A stretch of DNA of 54,871 bases from an uncultured Romboutsia sp. (GTDB taxonomy: Bacteria; Bacillota; Clostridia; Peptostreptococcales; Peptostreptococcaceae), in assembly GCA_937880075.1 (NCBI GenBank), contig CALFLM010000021.1, forward strand, positions 1-54,871, read 5' to 3'. The notes beneath the pieces are model-generated. The model worked only from the letters and a program-made list of their open reading frames with translations, was not told where the DNA came from and did no database searches. A program made the translations under genes and the position numbers. Of the stretch, positions 1-9,512 are shown in pieces (positions within the stretch are counted from its first letter, which is position 1; each line of letters opens with the position of its first letter).

Positions 1-320
1 TTAACATTAGGACCTATTAATACATCATTACCTATAGTTACCTTAGCACAATCAAGTACTGTTAAGTTATAATTTGCATAAGAATTTTCACCCCAGTGTA
101 TGTTATATCCATAATCACATCTAAAAGGTGGCTCTATATAAAATTTTTCTCCAACTGATCCAAATAAACTTCTTAATAAGTTATCTCGCTTTTCTATTTC
201 ATTTGGCTTAAGCATGTTATATTCATATAAAACTTTCTTAGCATGCTGTCTTTCACTAGTTAATTCTTCACCAAAAGCTAAATACAACTTTCCCATTATC
301 ATTTTTTCTTTTTCTGTCAT
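1..320 (-). CDS. maa: Maltose/galactoside O-acetyltransferase (partial)
   Basis: This is the N-terminal 106 residues of a left-handed beta-helix (hexapeptide repeat) acetyltransferase; the gene runs off the left edge. The start MTEKEKMIMGKLYLA with a helical 'Maa' cap, followed by 'EPPFRCDYGYNIHWG' and 'VTIGNDVLIGPNV', is the typical order for maltose/galactoside acetyltransferases, which move acetyl from acetyl-CoA to a sugar hydroxyl in the cytoplasm. The ATG at 320 is preceded by AAGGGG at a good distance. It lies 22 bp downstream of the oligo-1,6-glucosidase gene on the same strand, so the two are probably cotranscribed and act on related sugars. The family is clear; the exact sugar substrate is not. 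Confidence 0.85.
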   Translation of the reverse strand, partial: MTEKEKMIMGKLYLAFGEELTSERQHAKKVLYEYNMLKPNEIEKRDNLLRSLFGSVGEKFYIEPPFRCDYGYNIHWGENSYANYNLTVLDCAKVTIGNDVLIGPNV

Positions 321-342
321 GATATTTATTCCCCTTATTCTA

Positions 343-1983
343 TTATTTTAATTTATATATTATAGCTTCATATGGTCTTAGATTTATTTTTTCTATATCT
401 TTACTTGAATCATTATAGTTACTTAATAAAATTTCACAGCCCTCATACTCTATAGAATTATCTAATATAAATTCTTCATTTTTATCATAGAAGTTAGACA
501 CTACTAATATTCTTTCATCATTTAATTCTCTTATATATGAAAATATAGATTTATGATCTTTATATAATAATTTAAAATCACCATATACAACTACATCTTC
601 TTTCTTTCTTATATTTATAAGTTTCTTATAATGATTAAATATTGAGTTTTCATCTTCTAGATTATTCTTAACATTTATATCTACATAATTTGGATTAACC
701 TTTAACCATGGTTTTACTTTACTAAACCCTCCATTTAAGCTATCATCCCATTGCATAGGAGTTCTTGCATTATCTCTTCCTTTAGCATATATAGATTTCA
801 TTATATCTTCTTCTTTATAACCTTCACTTATACGTTCTTTATACATATTTAGAAGTTCTATATCATTATATTCATCAATACTATCAAATACTACATTAGT
901 CATTCCTATTTCTTCACCTTGATATATATACGGAGTTCCCTTTTGCATATGTAGTACTGTTGCTAACATTTTAGCACTTAATTCTCTGTATTCTTTGCTG
1001 TCATTTCCCCATCTTGAAACTATTCTTGGAAGGTCATGATTATTCCAAAATAAACTATTCCATCCTTCATTGTCTAATTCAGTTTGCCACTTATTAAATA
1101 CTTCTTTTAACTTTATAAAATTAAGAGGAGCTAAATCCCACTTAGTTTTACCTGGTATTTCATCCAGAGATATATGTTCAAATTGGAACACCATACTAAG
1201 TTCATTTCTACTAGGATTGCTATATAATTTAGCTATATCTGGAGTAGCCCCCCAAGTTTCTCCTACTGTTAATAAGTCACTTTTTCCAAAAGTGTTTATA
1301 TTCATTTCATTTATGTATTCATGAAGCTTAGGACCATTAGCAGTTATCAACTTATCAGGCTCTTTTCCTACTAAGTCTATAACATCTAATCTAAATCCAC
1401 CTACTCCTTTATCTATCCAAAAGTTTATCATATCGTATAACTCATTTCTAACTTCTTCGTTTTCCCAATTTAAATCTGGTTGTTTTTTAGAAAACAAGTG
1501 TAAGTAGTATTCATTACTATCTTCATCTAATTCCCATGCGCTTCCACTAAATGTTGATTTTATTTCATTTGGCTCTTTTCCATTTACTGGCTTTCTAAAC
1601 ACATAATAGTCTCTGTATTTACTATTTGGATTGTTCTTAGCTTCTATAAACCACTTATGTTCATCTGAAGTATGATTTAATACTAAGTCCATTACTATCT
1701 TTATTCCTCTATCATTAGCTTCTTTTAACAAATTGTCCATGTCTTCCATAGTACCAAATTCATCCATTATATCTCTATAGTCACTTATATCATATCCATT
1801 GTCACCATTTGGAGATTTGTATACTGGTGATAGCCATATTACGTCTATTCCTAATTCCTTTAAATAATCAAGTTTCGATATTATTCCTTTTAAATCCCCT
1901 ATACCATCATTATTACTATCACAAAAACTTCTTGGATAAATTTGATAAACTACTGAATTATGCCACCATTTTTTCTCTAACAT
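343..1983 (-). CDS. malL: Oligo-1,6-glucosidase (GH13)
   Basis: A 546-residue cytoplasmic glycoside hydrolase of family 13, full length for the family. The (beta/alpha)8 barrel carries the expected catalytic residues: nucleophile D200 in 'GFRLDVID', acid/base E242 in 'VGETWG', and the transition-state Asp D317 in 'NNHDLPR'. The Val directly after the nucleophile is the residue that in GH13_31 enzymes goes with alpha-1,6 rather than alpha-1,4 specificity, so isomaltose-type ends are the likely substrate. An AGGGGGAC ribosome site precedes the ATG at 1983. It is divergent from an AraC regulator 124 bp away, which is the obvious candidate activator, and is followed by the sugar acetyltransferase. 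Confidence 0.92.
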   Translation of the reverse strand: MLEKKWWHNSVVYQIYPRSFCDSNNDGIGDLKGIISKLDYLKELGIDVIWLSPVYKSPNGDNGYDISDYRDIMDEFGTMEDMDNLLKEANDRGIKIVMDLVLNHTSDEHKWFIEAKNNPNSKYRDYYVFRKPVNGKEPNEIKSTFSGSAWELDEDSNEYYLHLFSKKQPDLNWENEEVRNELYDMINFWIDKGVGGFRLDVIDLVGKEPDKLITANGPKLHEYINEMNINTFGKSDLLTVGETWGATPDIAKLYSNPSRNELSMVFQFEHISLDEIPGKTKWDLAPLNFIKLKEVFNKWQTELDNEGWNSLFWNNHDLPRIVSRWGNDSKEYRELSAKMLATVLHMQKGTPYIYQGEEIGMTNVVFDSIDEYNDIELLNMYKERISEGYKEEDIMKSIYAKGRDNARTPMQWDDSLNGGFSKVKPWLKVNPNYVDINVKNNLEDENSIFNHYKKLINIRKKEDVVVYGDFKLLYKDHKSIFSYIRELNDERILVVSNFYDKNEEFILDNSIEYEGCEILLSNYNDSSKDIEKINLRPYEAIIYKLK

Positions 1984-2107
1984 ATTGTCCCCCTATTTTT
2001 TATTTAATTGTAATATATCTATAATGCTATTATAATAAAATAAAAGTATTAAATTCTATAAATATATTGATATTTAATAACATAAAACTGACTTTAAGGG
2101 GATTATT

Positions 2108-2998
2108 ATGGTAAATAAAAAACTTGGGGAAAAAAGAAAACATGGTAACTTTTTATTACCCCTTGGAATTTATGATGTAGATTTAGGGGATAAAGAATTT
2201 TCAATATCTGCCCATTGGCATAAAGAAATCGAAATAATACTAGTAAAATCTGGTGAATTTAATTTACAAATTAATTCTGATTTTTACACTTGTGAATGTG
2301 GGAACATAGTTATTATAAATTGTGAAGAACTTCATTACTTAATTTCTAAAGAAAATGTGTATAGTGAGTTTACAAGTTTAGTATTTGATGTTTCTCAACT
2401 AAATAGTTCTATACTTGATAGCTCATCAGTTAATTTTATAACGCCTATTTTAAATAAAAAGTTTAAATTTCCAACAATAATAAATGAAAATTCTACTTGT
2501 TATAATAATTTAAAAGAAATAATTCTAAAAATTATTAAAGTTTATAGTCATAAATATTATGGTTTTGAACTAGAAATTAAGGCTTTAATGTTTAGTTTTT
2601 TTGCTAATATGTTTAAAGAAAACTTGATAATAAAAAAAGATTCTACATTATCAGATGACAGTAAAATTTTTAAGATAAAAGATGTCATAAAGTACATAGA
2701 AAATAATTATAAAAATGATATAAATATAACTACATTAGCTAGTATTTGCCACTATAATGAATATCATTTTATGAGGTTTTTTAAGAAATACACTGGTAAA
2801 ACATGTGTTCAATTTATAAAAAATTATAGACTAGAAAAAGCATATACTTTACTTAAAAGTACAGATTTCCCTGTTACTCAAATTTCTTTTGATGTAGGAT
2901 TTTCAAATGTATCTTATTTTATAAGAAGTTTTAAGGAAAAGTATAAAGTCACACCTAAAGAACTTAGGTTAAGAGTTTATGATTCATTTAAAATATAA
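2108..2998 (+). CDS. AraC family transcriptional regulator
   Basis: A 296-residue regulator. The N-terminal ~110 residues look like a cupin sugar-sensing domain ('SAHWHKEIEIILVKSGEF', then 'YTCECGNIVIIN'). The C-terminal ~100 residues hold the double helix-turn-helix of AraC proteins, starting near residue 193 and including 'QISFDVGFSNVSYFIRSFKE' and ending 'VTPKELR'. Ribosome site AAGGGG precedes the ATG. It is divergent from malL, so it most likely controls the malL-acetyltransferase unit in response to an oligosaccharide; this is inference from position. The gene is intact, unlike the second AraC gene at 11.3 kb. Confidence 0.9.
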   Translation: MVNKKLGEKRKHGNFLLPLGIYDVDLGDKEFSISAHWHKEIEIILVKSGEFNLQINSDFYTCECGNIVIINCEELHYLISKENVYSEFTSLVFDVSQLNSSILDSSSVNFITPILNKKFKFPTIINENSTCYNNLKEIILKIIKVYSHKYYGFELEIKALMFSFFANMFKENLIIKKDSTLSDDSKIFKIKDVIKYIENNYKNDINITTLASICHYNEYHFMRFFKKYTGKTCVQFIKNYRLEKAYTLLKSTDFPVTQISFDVGFSNVSYFIRSFKEKYKVTPKELRLRVYDSFKI

Positions 2999-3057
2999 CT
3001 ATTGATATGATTATTGTTTAAGTATATCATATAGTTTTTATAGTCTAATTTATTATA

Positions 3058-3172
3058 CGTAAAAAATTCGCTTCGCTTGAGCGACGTGTCGGCGAAACAT
3101 TTCATGTCGCCAACGACTTCGTCCGTTGCTTGAGCCACTGCGTGGGCGAAGCATTTCAAAATCTTTTTTACG
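3058..3172. repeat. GC-rich folded repeat element with short terminal inverted repeats
   Basis: A 115-bp island of much higher GC than its surroundings. It is bounded by a 9-bp inverted repeat: CGTAAAAAA at 3058-3066 and TTTTTTACG at 3164-3172. Inside are at least three hairpins packed end to end: 3091-3111 (GGCGA...TCGCC, with a 2-nt bulge), 3111-3128 (CAAC...GTTG) and 3128-3152 (CCAC-TGC-GTGG within an outer GCTT/GAAGC). It sits between the convergent ends of the AraC gene and tyrS. It translates to a plausible-looking but almost certainly spurious peptide on the minus strand. The shape fits a REP- or MITE-like interspersed element. No second copy was seen in this window. Confidence 0.6.
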
Positions 3173-3254
3173 CTCAAAACCAATTTATTGATATTACTTA
3201 CGTTCAGAAGTTATACACATTTTTTAAAGTATTATAATATCCTTAAGAGTAAAA

Positions 3255-3283
3255 AATCCCTAGAGTTTTTACCTCTAGGGATT
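3255..3283 (-). terminator. tyrS terminator
   Basis: Perfect 11-bp stem AATCCCTAGAG / CTCTAGGGATT with a 7-nt loop, starting 14 bp after the tyrS stop codon and followed on the minus strand by TTTTTAC. It also faces the convergent AraC gene and may work in both directions. Confidence 0.8.
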
Positions 3284-3296
3284 ATATAAAATAAGA

Positions 3297-4526
3297 TTAT
3301 TTTAAAACTACTCTCTTGAATTTTTTCTTTCCACGTTTTATAACCATACCGTCACCAGCTAAAGCATATTTAGTGAATGTAGCTTTTACATCAGATACCT
3401 TTTCTCCGTCTACAGTTACTCCACCTTGTTCTATGTTTCTTCTAGCTTCAGATCTAGTTGGTGCAAGTTCTGCTTTAACTAATAAAGATATTAAATCTAT
3501 AGCTCCATCAGTTAAATCTGATTCTTCTATTTCAGTCGTAGGCATATCAGCATGAGCGGCTCCTGAGAATAAAGCTCTTGAACTTTCTTGTGCTTTTATA
3601 GCTTCTTCTTCGCTATGAACAAGTTTAGTTAATTCAAATGCTAATACTTCTTTAGCTTCGTTTATTCTATTTCCTTCCCACTTTTCTATTTCTTCTATTT
3701 CTTCAAGTGATAAGAATGTTAACATACGCATACATTTGAATACATCAGCATCAGCAACATTTCTCCAGTATTGGTAGAATTCAAATGGAGATGTTTTGTT
3801 AGGGTCTAACCATACTGCACCATTTGCAGTTTTACCCATTTTATTTCCTTCTGAGTTAAGAAGTAAAGTTATAGTCATTGCATATGCATTTTCACCTAAT
3901 TTACGTCTTATTAAATCAGTACCAGCAAGCATGTTACTCCATTGGTCATTTCCACCTAATTGCATTTGGCATCCATATTTTTCATATAAATGATAGAAGT
4001 CGTAAGCTTGCATTATCATGTAGTTAAACTCTAAGAAGCTAAGTCCTCTTTCCATTCTATTTTTGTAACATTCAGCAGTAAGCATTCTATTAACACTAAA
4101 TTGTGCCCCTACTTCTCTTAATAATTCAACATAATTTAAATCTAATAACCAATCAGCATTATTAACTAATAAAGCTTTATCTTCTCCAAAATCTATAAAT
4201 TTACTCATTTGCTTTTTGAAACATTCACAGTTATGATTTATTTGCTCTGGAGTCATCATTTGTCTCATATCTGTTCTTCCTGATGGGTCACCTATCATAG
4301 TTGTTCCACCACCAACAAGTGCTATAGGCTTGTTTCCTGCCATTTGTAATCTCTTCATTAAACATAAAGTCATGAAGTGACCAACATGTAAACTATCTGC
4401 AGTAGCGTCAAATCCTATATAAAATTTTGCTTTACCTGCATTTATAAGTTCTTTTAATTCATCTTCGTCAGTTACTTGAGCAACTAGTCCTCTAGCAACT
4501 AATTCATCGTATACCGTCATAGTCAT
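3297..4526 (-). CDS. tyrS: Tyrosyl-tRNA synthetase
   Basis: A 409-residue class I aminoacyl-tRNA synthetase that charges tRNA-Tyr. The HIGH-type motif is 'HVGH' (residues 47-50) and the KMSKS-type motif is 'KMGKT' (229-233). Tyrosine-pocket segments 'GGNDQWSNM' and 'YMIMQAYDFYHLY' are present, and an S4 RNA-binding domain occupies roughly 345-405. Length is normal. AAGGAG precedes the ATG at 4526 by 9 bp; a second in-frame ATG lies two codons in. The upstream region is a T-box leader with a tyrosine specifier, so expression rises when tRNA-Tyr is uncharged. Confidence 0.97.
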   Translation of the reverse strand: MTMTVYDELVARGLVAQVTDEDELKELINAGKAKFYIGFDATADSLHVGHFMTLCLMKRLQMAGNKPIALVGGGTTMIGDPSGRTDMRQMMTPEQINHNCECFKKQMSKFIDFGEDKALLVNNADWLLDLNYVELLREVGAQFSVNRMLTAECYKNRMERGLSFLEFNYMIMQAYDFYHLYEKYGCQMQLGGNDQWSNMLAGTDLIRRKLGENAYAMTITLLLNSEGNKMGKTANGAVWLDPNKTSPFEFYQYWRNVADADVFKCMRMLTFLSLEEIEEIEKWEGNRINEAKEVLAFELTKLVHSEEEAIKAQESSRALFSGAAHADMPTTEIEESDLTDGAIDLISLLVKAELAPTRSEARRNIEQGGVTVDGEKVSDVKATFTKYALAGDGMVIKRGKKKFKRVVLK

Positions 4527-4556
4527 TACTATTCACTCCTTATAATTATTTTAGAT

Positions 4557-4865
4557 ATAAAAAAAGCTCTCATCCCTATATAAAGGACGAAAGCATTGCT
4601 TACGTGTTACCACCTTAGTTTATCAATATCTCACAATATTGACCTTAATAAGTACGCCAAAATTTGGTTATACTTTAGCACTGTAACGTGTGCCAATACG
4701 TTAATCCCTACTAGTTGTTATCTTTGGGGATTACAGCTCTAAGATGTATTCAAATTAACTTATCTATTTCCTTTCACCAACCGGAAACTCTCTGAAAGAC
4801 TACATTAATCTTACTTATTCTTTTCATAGCATTTATAAATTTATTTTATAAATAATTGTTATATT
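4557..4865 (-). promoter_or_regulatory. Tyrosine T-box riboswitch
   Basis: Minus-strand leader of tyrS. Stem I features are visible: an AGTAAGA motif, AGAGAG, the distal-loop GGTTGGTG, and a specifier loop GAATACATC with codon TAC (Tyr) at 4748-4746. The T-box sequence AAGGTGGTAACACG lies at about 4604-4617. It is followed by a terminator hairpin at 4560-4595 with arms GCTTTCGTCC and GGGATGAGAGC and a run of T. Uncharged tRNA-Tyr should pair with the specifier and the T-box and prevent termination. The start coordinate is estimated from the promoter just upstream. Confidence 0.93.
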
Positions 4866-4871
4866 TACTTC

Positions 4872-4900
4872 ATTATATTAATCTGTAATAATTCTGTCAA
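4872..4900 (-). promoter_or_regulatory. Sigma-A promoter of tyrS T-box
   Basis: On the minus strand, TTGACA (4895-4900) and TATAAT (4872-4877) are both perfect consensus, separated by exactly 17 bp. The predicted transcript starts near 4865, just before the T-box. Confidence 0.88.
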
Positions 4901-4987
4901 CCTATAATATAATTTATTTCTTTATTTCGGTAAAAAATTTTCAAATATTATATTATCAATATATTTATATTCTTTGCTAAAAGATTC

Positions 4988-5077
4988 CTATTCAGTTGCA
5001 AAATTATAAAAAACTGTAACTTTGTATACAAGTGCTAAAGCTATTGATAATATAATTATTATCTTGGGATTCTCCAT
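4988..5077 (-). CDS. Small hydrophobic peptide (29 aa)
   Basis: A 29-codon frame starting MENPKIIIILSIALAL, with one predicted membrane segment and a short polar tail ending 'NFATE'. The ATG at 5077 is preceded by AGGGGG, a strong ribosome site at good spacing, which is the main reason to take it as real. It lies 50 bp after the end of the DUF2232 gene on the same strand, so it could be the last gene of that operon. I do not recognise it. Possible roles are a membrane-protein partner or a type I toxin-like peptide, but nothing in the sequence decides. Confidence 0.45.
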   Translation of the reverse strand: MENPKIIIILSIALALVYKVTVFYNFATE

Positions 5078-5127
5078 ATCCCACACCCCCTATAAGATTA
5101 ATTCATTAAATTATCTAATATATAATT

Positions 5128-6061
5128 TTACCTTACCCTTATATCTACTCTTTTATCTAGTACAATATTAAATAATATTATAAATAGCACAGCTACTTTA
5201 AACGCTAATACTAGCATTAATATTGTTATTAGTAGTCCATATCTTGCATAGGATACTTTTTGATATTTTGATAATATATAGTTTTGAATTACATTATACC
5301 CATCCCTAATAACAAAATAAGCACATAAGTAGCCAGCACATGTAGATATAGTTATTAAATATGTATTATTTATTTCTATATTCATAAATCTAAACATTTG
5401 AAAAATTAATAAATATAATGAACATCCATAAAATACTTTCTTCGAACAAGCTATAAACCTAGAATACATTCTAAAATTCCTAATAATATTATACTTTCTT
5501 CTAGAGTTATTCTTTAATATTTTTAATTTATTACTAAAGATTAACCCTAAGTAATATACACTAAACATCATTCCAAGTGGAAACATTGCAATTAGTAAGT
5601 AATGTATTTGCAACTTCTTTATTATTAAAGAACTTTATATACCCCTTAAATTCCTGCATAAAGCTATAACCGATTAACTTTGAAGCATATATATCTACAA
5701 ATACCATAAGAAGTACAGATAGTATAGATCCATATACTAAGTCATCCATTATAGTAGTATTCATTTGTAAAAGAACACCACAGATTATCCCTAAAAGAAC
5801 ACTTTGACTTGCCCAAATAGCTGTACCAATATCACCTAGTACTAAACCTGTTATTACAAGTGAAGTTACACCTGATAATATGCTATATTTAATGTCACAT
5901 TTTAAGCATATTACAACAAAAAATATTGGTACTATAAAATCTAAATAAAATGTGTATCCAAGTCCAGTAGATACAAAGAATATAGTTCCTACAACAAATA
6001 AAGCCGACATAAGTGCAGCTTCTGTCATTTTTTGAGTATCATTCAAGTTAAACATCTCCAA
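5128..6061 (-). pseudogene. DUF2232 (YybS-like) membrane protein, frameshifted
   Basis: Two overlapping frames together make one polytopic membrane protein of about 315 residues. The first (6061 to 5561, 166 residues) begins MEMFNLNDTQKMTEAALMSA and covers about five membrane segments. It then ends in a non-homologous tail 'NCNVSTWNDV'. The second frame (from about 5613 down to 5128) continues the hydrophobic pattern with 'AMFPLGMMFSVYYLG' and has only a TTG start without a ribosome site. Removing one A from CTTACTAATTGC near 5594 restores a continuous 'LLTIAMFPLGMM'. The resemblance is to the DUF2232/YybS family, whose function is unknown. A sequencing error is as likely as a true mutation. 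Confidence 0.7.
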
Positions 6062-6203
6062 ATCTTATTAATTAATAATTATAAATATTAATTATATCAC
6101 TTCTTTATAATAAATTCTAATTAGAAATCTAACTATTTAGTAGATTTGATAAAAAATTAAATTATTTAAATATATTTATATTAAAATACTGTTTTTCCCA
6201 TAA

Positions 6204-6247
6204 AAAATCCTACTATTACAGATATTTTACTGTAATAGTAGGATTTT
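6204..6247. terminator. lacZ terminator, strong hairpin
   Basis: A perfect 18-bp stem, AAAATCCTACTATTACAG and its exact complement, with an 8-nt loop, starting just beyond the lacZ stop codon. The A-rich and T-rich flanks suit termination from either side. Confidence 0.88.
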
Positions 6248-6249
6248 AA

Positions 6250-9200
6250 TTAAGCTAATACTAAGTTTTTATCTTTATAAGTTACACAATCTAGAACTAA
6301 TTCTTCTCTAGAAACTGCTAAATCAGAAATTTCTTTATTATTATATATACTAAGCTTAAATCCTAAATTAAACTCTTCAAACTTGCATCTATATTTATCT
6401 AGTTGCCATTGACCACAAGAATTTGTTCCTACTCCATTTTGTTTGTAGTCTATATTAAATACTATATAGTCTCTTTTTTGTAAATCAATAGTATGCTTAG
6501 CATATTCTAAATCCGTATCTTCATAGTATGATGCACTAAAATCTAGTTTTTCATTAGCTACTGCCATTAATGACATACCTCTATCATTACTTAATCTTAC
6601 CCAAGAACAATCACTTCTGTTTCCATTTTCTTGTGGAGTTACATAATTTGTAAATAATCCATCTACATTATTTTCATATACCCCAAATAAATTACATTCC
6701 TTACTATCAGCATAAGATTCTCCTGGACCTCTTCCTTTATACTTAACATTATCTAAATCTTTATTAACTTTAAACTTTAGACCTATTCTTGGTAACATAT
6801 CTGGAGCTGTATCTACTCTTCCACTTGGAGTTCCAGATACATTTATTAATATATCTCCACTACCTAAAACAATATACTCATAAGTTGATTTATAATGCCA
6901 TGCAGAGTTTGTAGTACCATTTATAGTCTCAACTTTAAATATTAATGTATTTTCTTTTTCTTCATAAGAAACATTTTGTACTACCTCATGCATTAAATGC
7001 ATAAAGTATTTTTTCTTATAATCTTCAACTACGTACATATCATTATCTATTGGAGCTCTCCAGAAGTTTAATCTTGGACCTTCTTCAACTAAAATATAAT
7101 CATCTCTGCTTATTTCAAGTATATTACCTCTTACTAAATCAAATGATACTTTGAAATTTTCACCTTTTGCAGTTAATTTACAATGCTCTTTTATAACTTC
7201 TAAGCTTCCTTTTGGAGTTATTTTAACTTTCTCAGTTACTATTGGTAACTCAAATTGTGCAGTTGCTAATTCATGTCCTGCATCACACCAACAAGTAGCC
7301 TCTTTTAATATATAATATATATTTAAATAGTAATTTGCTCCTTGCGTTTTAGCAAAGTCTAATGTGTATGGTAATTGTATCTTTGCTTCTTCTCTACCTG
7401 GAACTGAAGGCATTGGTACTCTTCCTGAGCTTATAACTTTATCATCTTCTTTTATAGTATAAACTAACTCTAAACAATTTAAGTTTTTAAAATCATATCT
7501 ATTTATTACTTTTATTAATCCTATTTCTAAGTCAACTATATGAGTTTCTACTGGTTCTATAACCTTTTTATACTCTAATAACCCTGGAGATACACTTCTA
7601 TCTGGCATTATAAGTCCATCTATACAGAAATTTATGTTACTTGGGTCATCTCCAAAATCTCCACCATATCTATAATAAGTCTCTCCACTATCTGATTTAC
7701 TTTCTATACCATGATCAAACCATTCCCATATAAATCCACCTTGTAATTTGTCATATGCATAGAATAAATCTTGATATTCCTTAAGATTTCCTGGGCCATT
7801 CCCCATAGCATGGCAATATTCGCATAATATATGAGGCTTCTTAATATCTTTTATTATTTTATCCATTAATAATTTGTTGTCATGCTCTAACCAAGTATAC
7901 ATTGTACTATATACTTCTGATACTGGACCTTCTGATTCATCTACATTAAAATCTCCTTCGTAATGAACAAGTCTTGTTGGATCCATTTCTTTAGCAGTTT
8001 TAGCCATAGCCTTAAAGTTACACCCAAATGCTGATTCATTACCTAATGACCACATTAATATACATGGATGATTTTTATCTCTTTCTATCATTCTAGTCAT
8101 TCTATTTACGTATGATGTTTCCCAAGCCGGATCATCACTTATCCATCTGTAATCTCCTGTAAGTTCAAATCCATGGCATTCAAGATCTGTTTCATCTATT
8201 ACATACATACCATACTCATCACATAAATCGTATATATAATGAGAGTTTGGATAATGTGCTGTTCTTATAGCATTTATATTGTGTTGTTTCATTAATACTA
8301 TATCTTTTATCATCTCTTCTTTTGCTACAACTCTTCCATTTCTAGGGTTGTAATCATGTCTATTTACACCTTTGAATTTAATTGCAACACCATTTACTAA
8401 AAACACTTCACCTTTTAGCTCTATTTTTCTAAATCCAACCTTTTGTGGTATTACTTGAATTAATTTATTATTATCGTATACAGATACTAATAATGTATAT
8501 AAATTCGGCTCCTCTGCACTCCACTTTAGAGGGTTAGCTACTTTCTTAGAATACTTAACTACTCCATTTTCAACATTAGCAGTATCTTCAAATACTATAT
8601 TTTGATTTCTATCTAATAGTTCAAATTTTATATTTTGATTTCTATCATCTCTAAATTTTAAATCTATATTTAAAATAGCATCAATATATTCACTATCTAA
8701 ATCAGTAACTATTTTTATATCTTCTACTCCACATATAGGCTCCGAATATAATTCTACATCTCTAAATATACCACTTAACCACCACATATCTTGATCTTCT
8801 AAGTATGTTCCATCTGACCATTGGTATACTCGAACACAACATTCATTTTCATCAATTCTTACTAAATCAGTTATATCAAATTCAGCTTGTATTCTTGCAC
8901 CTTTACTATATCCTACCTCTACTCCATTTATCCATACATTATACGATGAGTCTACACCATTAAATTTAAGTATTATTTTTTCTCCTAACCAAGATTTATC
9001 TATAGTGAATTTTCTTTTATATATTCCTGTTGGGTTCTCTGTTGGAACATATGGTGGATTTATCGGAAAGTTATACCACAAGTCTGAATAATGCATTTTA
9101 CCATATCCTTGTAGTTGCCAGTTACCTGGAACTACTATATTATCCCATGTATCAGTATTAAATTCTTCTTTATAAAATCCTTCTGGAGAATACTCTGGAG

Positions 9201-9363
9201 CATCTAAGAATAAAAATTTCCAGCTCCCATTTAAGTTTTTAAAATTGTGAGTATATTTATTTTCTCCAAGAAGCGCTAGCTCTCTATTTGGAAAGCTTTG
9301 AAAGTGACTTCTTGCTTCTAATCTGTTAACTCCATCAATTTTTATATTTTCCCATAGTTTCAT
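6250..9363 (-). CDS. lacZ: Beta-galactosidase (GH2, LacZ type)
   Basis: A 1037-residue cytoplasmic enzyme that splits lactose and other beta-galactosides, full length for the LacZ family. Order: sugar-binding jelly roll (to ~210), Ig-like domain, TIM barrel (~320-620), second Ig-like domain, and C-terminal beta-sandwich. The acid/base Glu is E443 in 'WSLGNESAFG' and the nucleophile is E515 in 'LCEYCHAMGNGPG'. No signal peptide. A ribosome site AGGGGAGAAAG precedes the ATG at 9363. It lies downstream of the APC transporter gene on the same strand, with a hairpin between them at 9457-9493 that should reduce read-through. Confidence 0.96.
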   Translation of the reverse strand: MKLWENIKIDGVNRLEARSHFQSFPNRELALLGENKYTHNFKNLNGSWKFLFLDAPEYSPEGFYKEEFNTDTWDNIVVPGNWQLQGYGKMHYSDLWYNFPINPPYVPTENPTGIYKRKFTIDKSWLGEKIILKFNGVDSSYNVWINGVEVGYSKGARIQAEFDITDLVRIDENECCVRVYQWSDGTYLEDQDMWWLSGIFRDVELYSEPICGVEDIKIVTDLDSEYIDAILNIDLKFRDDRNQNIKFELLDRNQNIVFEDTANVENGVVKYSKKVANPLKWSAEEPNLYTLLVSVYDNNKLIQVIPQKVGFRKIELKGEVFLVNGVAIKFKGVNRHDYNPRNGRVVAKEEMIKDIVLMKQHNINAIRTAHYPNSHYIYDLCDEYGMYVIDETDLECHGFELTGDYRWISDDPAWETSYVNRMTRMIERDKNHPCILMWSLGNESAFGCNFKAMAKTAKEMDPTRLVHYEGDFNVDESEGPVSEVYSTMYTWLEHDNKLLMDKIIKDIKKPHILCEYCHAMGNGPGNLKEYQDLFYAYDKLQGGFIWEWFDHGIESKSDSGETYYRYGGDFGDDPSNINFCIDGLIMPDRSVSPGLLEYKKVIEPVETHIVDLEIGLIKVINRYDFKNLNCLELVYTIKEDDKVISSGRVPMPSVPGREEAKIQLPYTLDFAKTQGANYYLNIYYILKEATCWCDAGHELATAQFELPIVTEKVKITPKGSLEVIKEHCKLTAKGENFKVSFDLVRGNILEISRDDYILVEEGPRLNFWRAPIDNDMYVVEDYKKKYFMHLMHEVVQNVSYEEKENTLIFKVETINGTTNSAWHYKSTYEYIVLGSGDILINVSGTPSGRVDTAPDMLPRIGLKFKVNKDLDNVKYKGRGPGESYADSKECNLFGVYENNVDGLFTNYVTPQENGNRSDCSWVRLSNDRGMSLMAVANEKLDFSASYYEDTDLEYAKHTIDLQKRDYIVFNIDYKQNGVGTNSCGQWQLDKYRCKFEEFNLGFKLSIYNNKEISDLAVSREELVLDCVTYKDKNLVLA

Positions 9364-9456
9364 AATCTTTCTCCCCTAACTATTTATTTTTGATATAAAT
9401 TACCGAGTAATCAAATTTTAAGTTTAAATTACTACTATCTACTTATAATTTATTTA

Positions 9457-9493
9457 AAATCAAGTTGCTAAAATTGTTTTAGCAGCTTGATTT
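9457..9493 (-). terminator. Hairpin between transporter and lacZ
   Basis: Inverted repeat AAATCAAG-TTGCTAAAA / TTTTAGCA-GCTTGATTT with a 3-nt loop and one asymmetric base, followed on the minus strand by TTTTAAAT. It is either the end of the transporter transcript or a partial terminator that sets the transporter/lacZ ratio. Confidence 0.65.
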
Positions 9494-9512
9494 GTATACT
9501 ACATAAGCTTAA

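Noticed and set aside
2977..3183. 68-residue minus-strand frame through the GC-rich element
   Set aside because: It follows the folded repeat, has no ribosome site and ends inside the AraC gene. The peptide is the translation of a repeat element.
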